Shown here: one piece after another, positions 61,298 through 64,000 of the stretch
Numbering within the stretch: the first letter of the stretch is position 1
Layout: the number at the start of each line of letters is the position of its first letter
NCBI GenBank assembly: GCA_000720805.1
Contig: JODI01000022.1
Span: 157,422-221,421 of the forward strand
DNA: 64,000 bases
Reading direction: 5' to 3'
From: Streptomyces violaceoruber
Lineage (GTDB): Bacteria > Actinomycetota > Actinomycetes > Streptomycetales > Streptomycetaceae
The notes under the pieces: generated by a model
The model's input: only the letters and a program-made list of their open reading frames with translations
The model's database searches: none
What the model was told of the DNA's origin: nothing
Program-made: the position numbers and the translations under genes

Positions 61298-62833
61298 ATG
61301 ACGGGCGTGACCCAGATGACCGCTCGCCGACCGCTGTTGTCGTCCCTGCCCGCCCGGATGCGTGACCGATCACCCGGACTGAGCGCCGGCCTGCTGGGCG
61401 GCGCCTTCGCCGCGGGGCTGGGGCTGGGCTCGTTCACCGTCCTCGTGATGGCGCTGTGGATCAGCTCGCCGTATCCCGACAGCGGGCCCGGTGGCGCGCT
61501 GCACGTCGCCGCGGCGCTGTGGCTGCTGGCGCACGGCGCGGAACTGGTCCGCACCGACACGCTCTCCGGCGTCCCCGCGCCCGTGGGTGTCATCCCGCTG
61601 CTGCTGCTCATGCCGCCGGTCTGGCTGGTGCACCGGGCGGCGCGGGACGCGGTGGACGCAGGCGGCGCGCAGGAGGCCGGGGGAGTCGAGGGGCCGCCGC
61701 CGGTTCCGGCGTGGACGGCCTGGACGGGGGTCGTCCTCGGCTACCTCGCCGTCGGGGCGGCCGTCGCGCTGTACGCCTCGGGCGGTGTACTGCGGCCCGC
61801 GTGGGGGTGGACGGGGGTCTGCCTGCCGGTGACGGTGGCGGGCGCGGCCGGGGCGGGGGTGTGGACGGCGTACGGCCGCCCACGCCCGGCGGTGGACAGA
61901 GTGCTGATCAAGTGGCCGGCGCGGGTACGACGGCTCGTCCCCGGGGCGGGCGCGCGGAAGCGTCTCGGTGTCGCCGCGCGGGCGGCCGGGGCCGGGACGG
62001 CGGTCCTGGTCGGGGGCGGGGCGCTGCTGCTGGCGGTCTCACTGGTGTGGCACGGCGGGGCGACGCGGGCGTCGTTCCTCCAGCTGACGGAGGGGGCGTC
62101 GGGGCGAGTGGCGGTGCTGCTGCTGTGTCTCGCGCTGGTGCCCAACGCGGTGGTGTGGGCGGCGGCGTACGGGCTGGGACCGGGGTTCACGCTCGGCGTC
62201 GGGCATGCGGTGACCCCACTGGCTTCGGCGCCGACGCCGCTGTTGCCGCCGTTTCCGCTGCTGGCGGCGGTGCCGGATGCGGGGGCGGGGGAGGGCCTCA
62301 ACTGGGCGGCGGGACTGGTGCCGACGGCGGCGGGACTGGTGGTGGGGTGGTTCACGGGGCGAGAGGCTTCGGTGTCCGTGGCCAGGGCGTGGTCGTGCGG
62401 GCGGACCGCGGTGACCGCCGGGCTGGCCGCCGTGCTGTGCGCGGGGCTGGTGGCGGTGCTGGCGGGGTCGGCGGGAGGACCGCTCGGGGTGTCCGCGCTG
62501 GCCCGCTTCGGGCCGGTGTGGTGGCAGGCGGGGGCCGCGGCGCTGGTGTGGACGGCGGGGGTGGGGGTCCCGGCGGCGTTGGGGGCGCGGGCGTGGCGAT
62601 GCCGGGAGCGGTCGGTGAGCGCGGAAGGTGGGGCGACGGCGGCCGCCGGCAAGCCGCGGGTGCGGGTGGGGGCGAGGGCGGCGGGCGATACGGAGAGGGC
62701 CGCGCTCTCCGCGCCGGACGAGCGTTACGTGACCTACGTGCCTTACATGTCCTACGTGGACGACGTCGACGACGAACCGTACGACTTCCTGCCGGTGGAG
62801 CCGCCGCCAGGTCCGACCGTTCGCACAGACTGA
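61298..62833 (+). CDS. DUF6350 integral membrane protein
   Basis: 511 residues with about ten membrane helices, for example [75 protein letters not shown] and [19 protein letters not shown]. This is the DUF6350 (PerM-related) membrane protein that in Streptomyces sits next to purN-purH; in mycobacteria PerM supports cell division and persistence. The C-terminal cytoplasmic tail is Tyr/Asp/Val-rich ([20 protein letters not shown]), a possible phosphorylation site. ATG 61298 has GGGAG close upstream; ATG 61316 is possible. Confidence 0.82.
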   Translation: MTGVTQMTARRPLLSSLPARMRDRSPGLSAGLLGGAFAAGLGLGSFTVLVMALWISSPYPDSGPGGALHVAAALWLLAHGAELVRTDTLSGVPAPVGVIPLLLLMPPVWLVHRAARDAVDAGGAQEAGGVEGPPPVPAWTAWTGVVLGYLAVGAAVALYASGGVLRPAWGWTGVCLPVTVAGAAGAGVWTAYGRPRPAVDRVLIKWPARVRRLVPGAGARKRLGVAARAAGAGTAVLVGGGALLLAVSLVWHGGATRASFLQLTEGASGRVAVLLLCLALVPNAVVWAAAYGLGPGFTLGVGHAVTPLASAPTPLLPPFPLLAAVPDAGAGEGLNWAAGLVPTAAGLVVGWFTGREASVSVARAWSCGRTAVTAGLAAVLCAGLVAVLAGSAGGPLGVSALARFGPVWWQAGAAALVWTAGVGVPAALGARAWRCRERSVSAEGGATAAAGKPRVRVGARAAGDTERAALSAPDERYVTYVPYMSYVDDVDDEPYDFLPVEPPPGPTVRTD

Positions 62834-62963
62834 GGGGGGAGTGGGTACCGCTGATGAGGACACCGCGTTCTTCGTCCGGGGGCGCGTGGTCCGTGCCCCG
62901 CGCTCGCTGCGGCGGCCGTGAAAATCGCTCCCCGTGGCCGGAGCACGGTGATAGACACCCGGA

Positions 62964-63761
62964 GTGGAAAAGACTCTGGAATTCCCCGATGTGCTGCGGC
63001 TGATCGACGAACGGTCGACTGCCTTCCGCGCCGCGGTCGCCTCCGCGCCCAGCCTCGACGTACAGGTGCCGACCTGCCCCGATTGGACGCTGTTCGATCT
63101 GGCGCAGCACATCGGCGAGGGGCGCCGCGACTGGGCCGCCACCGTTGCCGCAGGGCCTGCTCCGGCCAAGTCGGCAGCGGAGGGCGCCCCGGCTGTGCCT
63201 CGGGAGCGCGAGGCGCTGCTGGCCTGGTTGGCGGAGTCCACGGAGCAACTGCTGGACGCACTGCGGAAGGCCGGCCCGGATCGCGGTTGCTGGACGTGGT
63301 GGGAGACGTCGCAGTCGCCGCAGACCTCCGGTGCCGTAGCTCGGCACCAGCTTCAGCAGATGGCGGTGCACACGTACGACGCCCAGATCACCGTGGGTGC
63401 CCCGCAGCCGCTGCCGGCCGAGGTGGCACTCGACGGTGTCGACGAGTTCCTGTCCACCTGCTGCGCGACGACGAGCGCCTGGCCGCACGAGCCCGCCACC
63501 GTCGACTACCACGCCACCGAGGGCCGCTCCTGGCGCCTCATGCTCTCCGCCGACGGCGCGCGGACCGCCCGCCTCCCCGACCCCGGCACACCGCCCGCCG
63601 CCGTCGCCGGGGAGGAGCCGGGCATGGCCGACGCCTCTCTGCGGGACACGGCGGGTGAGCTGGTCCTGGCCCTGTACGGCCGGATTCCGGTGGACTCCCT
63701 GAAGGCCGACGGCGACCTGCGTCTCTTCGACCAGCTCCAGGCCTGGGACCCGGATGAGTAG
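62964..63761 (+). CDS. Mycothiol-dependent maleylpyruvate isomerase-family protein
   Basis: 265 residues. The DinB/MDMPI N-terminal four-helix fold is indicated by VPTCPDWTLFDLAQHIGEGRRDW and VARHQLQQMAVHTYDAQITVG: three His residues (in QHIG, RHQ and VHTYD) are placed as the metal ligands of this family. The C-terminal part (ELVLALYGRIPVDSLKADGD) is the usual MDMPI tail. Such proteins use mycothiol for isomerisation or transfer reactions; the exact reaction is open. GTG 62964 begins the conserved part. It is convergent with the gene at the right edge. Confidence 0.85.
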   Translation: MEKTLEFPDVLRLIDERSTAFRAAVASAPSLDVQVPTCPDWTLFDLAQHIGEGRRDWAATVAAGPAPAKSAAEGAPAVPREREALLAWLAESTEQLLDALRKAGPDRGCWTWWETSQSPQTSGAVARHQLQQMAVHTYDAQITVGAPQPLPAEVALDGVDEFLSTCCATTSAWPHEPATVDYHATEGRSWRLMLSADGARTARLPDPGTPPAAVAGEEPGMADASLRDTAGELVLALYGRIPVDSLKADGDLRLFDQLQAWDPDE

Positions 63762-63786
63762 GACGTGAGGAAGTGACCGCTCCCCG

Positions 63787-64000
63787 TCAGCTGCCGGTGC
63801 CCAGCAATCCCCGGAGCTCCTTCGGCAGAAGGTCCGTGCAGGACTGGCGGGCCTGGTTGGTCAGGGCGTCGTTCGCGCATGTGTAGTAGTCGTTGTAGAC
63901 CAGCTTGGCGGTGAAGCCCGCGGCGACCAGGGCGATGGCCAGGGACGCGGTGACCAGGCCGCTCACCGCGGCGGTGGTCTGGGGGCGGGCGTTCTGGGCG
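63787..64000 (-). CDS. Small membrane protein, 5' end outside the window
   Basis: The last 70 residues are visible. [25 protein letters not shown] is a membrane helix, followed by [20 protein letters not shown] with two cysteines that could form a disulfide outside the membrane, and [14 protein letters not shown] at the end. I recall similar short proteins near purN in Streptomyces but no function. The N-terminal, probably Thr/Gln-rich part lies beyond base 64000. Confidence 0.7.
   Translation of the reverse strand, partial: AQNARPQTTAAVSGLVTASLAIALVAAGFTAKLVYNDYYTCANDALTNQARQSCTDLLPKELRGLLGTGS

Overview
This 64 kb window comes from the chromosome of a Streptomyces or a very close relative. 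The DNA is about 70 percent GC with strong third-position GC bias, starts are often GTG or TTG after GGAGG-type ribosome sites, and the gene order (glpD, a serine/threonine kinase cluster, guaA, pcrA, icmB, sucC-sucD) matches my recollection of the S. coelicolor core around SCO4774-SCO4812. The synteny statement is from memory, not from a search. Most of the window is stable core chromosome; I see no prophage, CRISPR array, rRNA or tRNA. Mobile DNA is limited to a decayed IS701-type transposase fragment and a 94-bp MITE-like element.

Layout. 1-15.2 kb: the end of glpD, then a same-strand run of five Hanks-type membrane kinases and one large pseudokinase whose catalytic motifs are all lost. 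15.3-18.9 kb: a succinate-semialdehyde-type dehydrogenase and a GMC (cholesterol oxidase-like) flavoenzyme behind a palindrome-rich promoter. 19-21.5 kb: an LAETG sortase substrate with an 11-copy repeat, divergent from a membrane-anchored protein. 22-24.3 kb: chorismate mutase, preceded by an apparent Phe/Tyr leader peptide and terminator, divergent from guaA. 24.3-28.8 kb: metabolic and membrane genes. 29.1-33.1 kb: a PspC envelope-stress locus (two small-membrane/PspC genes divergent from a PspC histidine kinase and a LuxR-type regulator) with four CCCTGAT boxes between the arms. 33-34.8 kb: gene debris and a lineage-specific gene. 35-44.2 kb: envelope hydrolases (two NlpC/P60 proteins, one under a c-di-AMP riboswitch, an M23 peptidase and an esterase) around pcrA. 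44.6 kb: icmB.

45.4-54.0 kb holds the most interesting system: two divergent arms encoding a SWIM zinc-finger protein plus a DUF5691 protein (left), and a MoxR AAA+ ATPase, a DUF5682 protein, a coupled 50-codon ORF and a VWA protein (right). Two outward-facing TTGTCAGTG promoter boxes, 35 bp apart, lie between the arms; the left one fits the actinobacterial RecA-NDp (PafBC, DNA-damage) promoter exactly, and the same promoter type precedes pcrA. The sequence therefore suggests a DNA-damage-inducible MoxR/VWA system of unknown function. A fragment of the SWIM gene has been copied in inverted orientation into the right arm.

54.2-57.5 kb encodes two secreted repeat proteins that I do not recognise. 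58-60.1 kb is sucC-sucD with a strong terminator. 60.2-64 kb has an XRE/sigma-like membrane fusion protein, a DUF6350 membrane protein, a mycothiol-dependent isomerase-family protein and the end of a small membrane protein that runs off the right edge.
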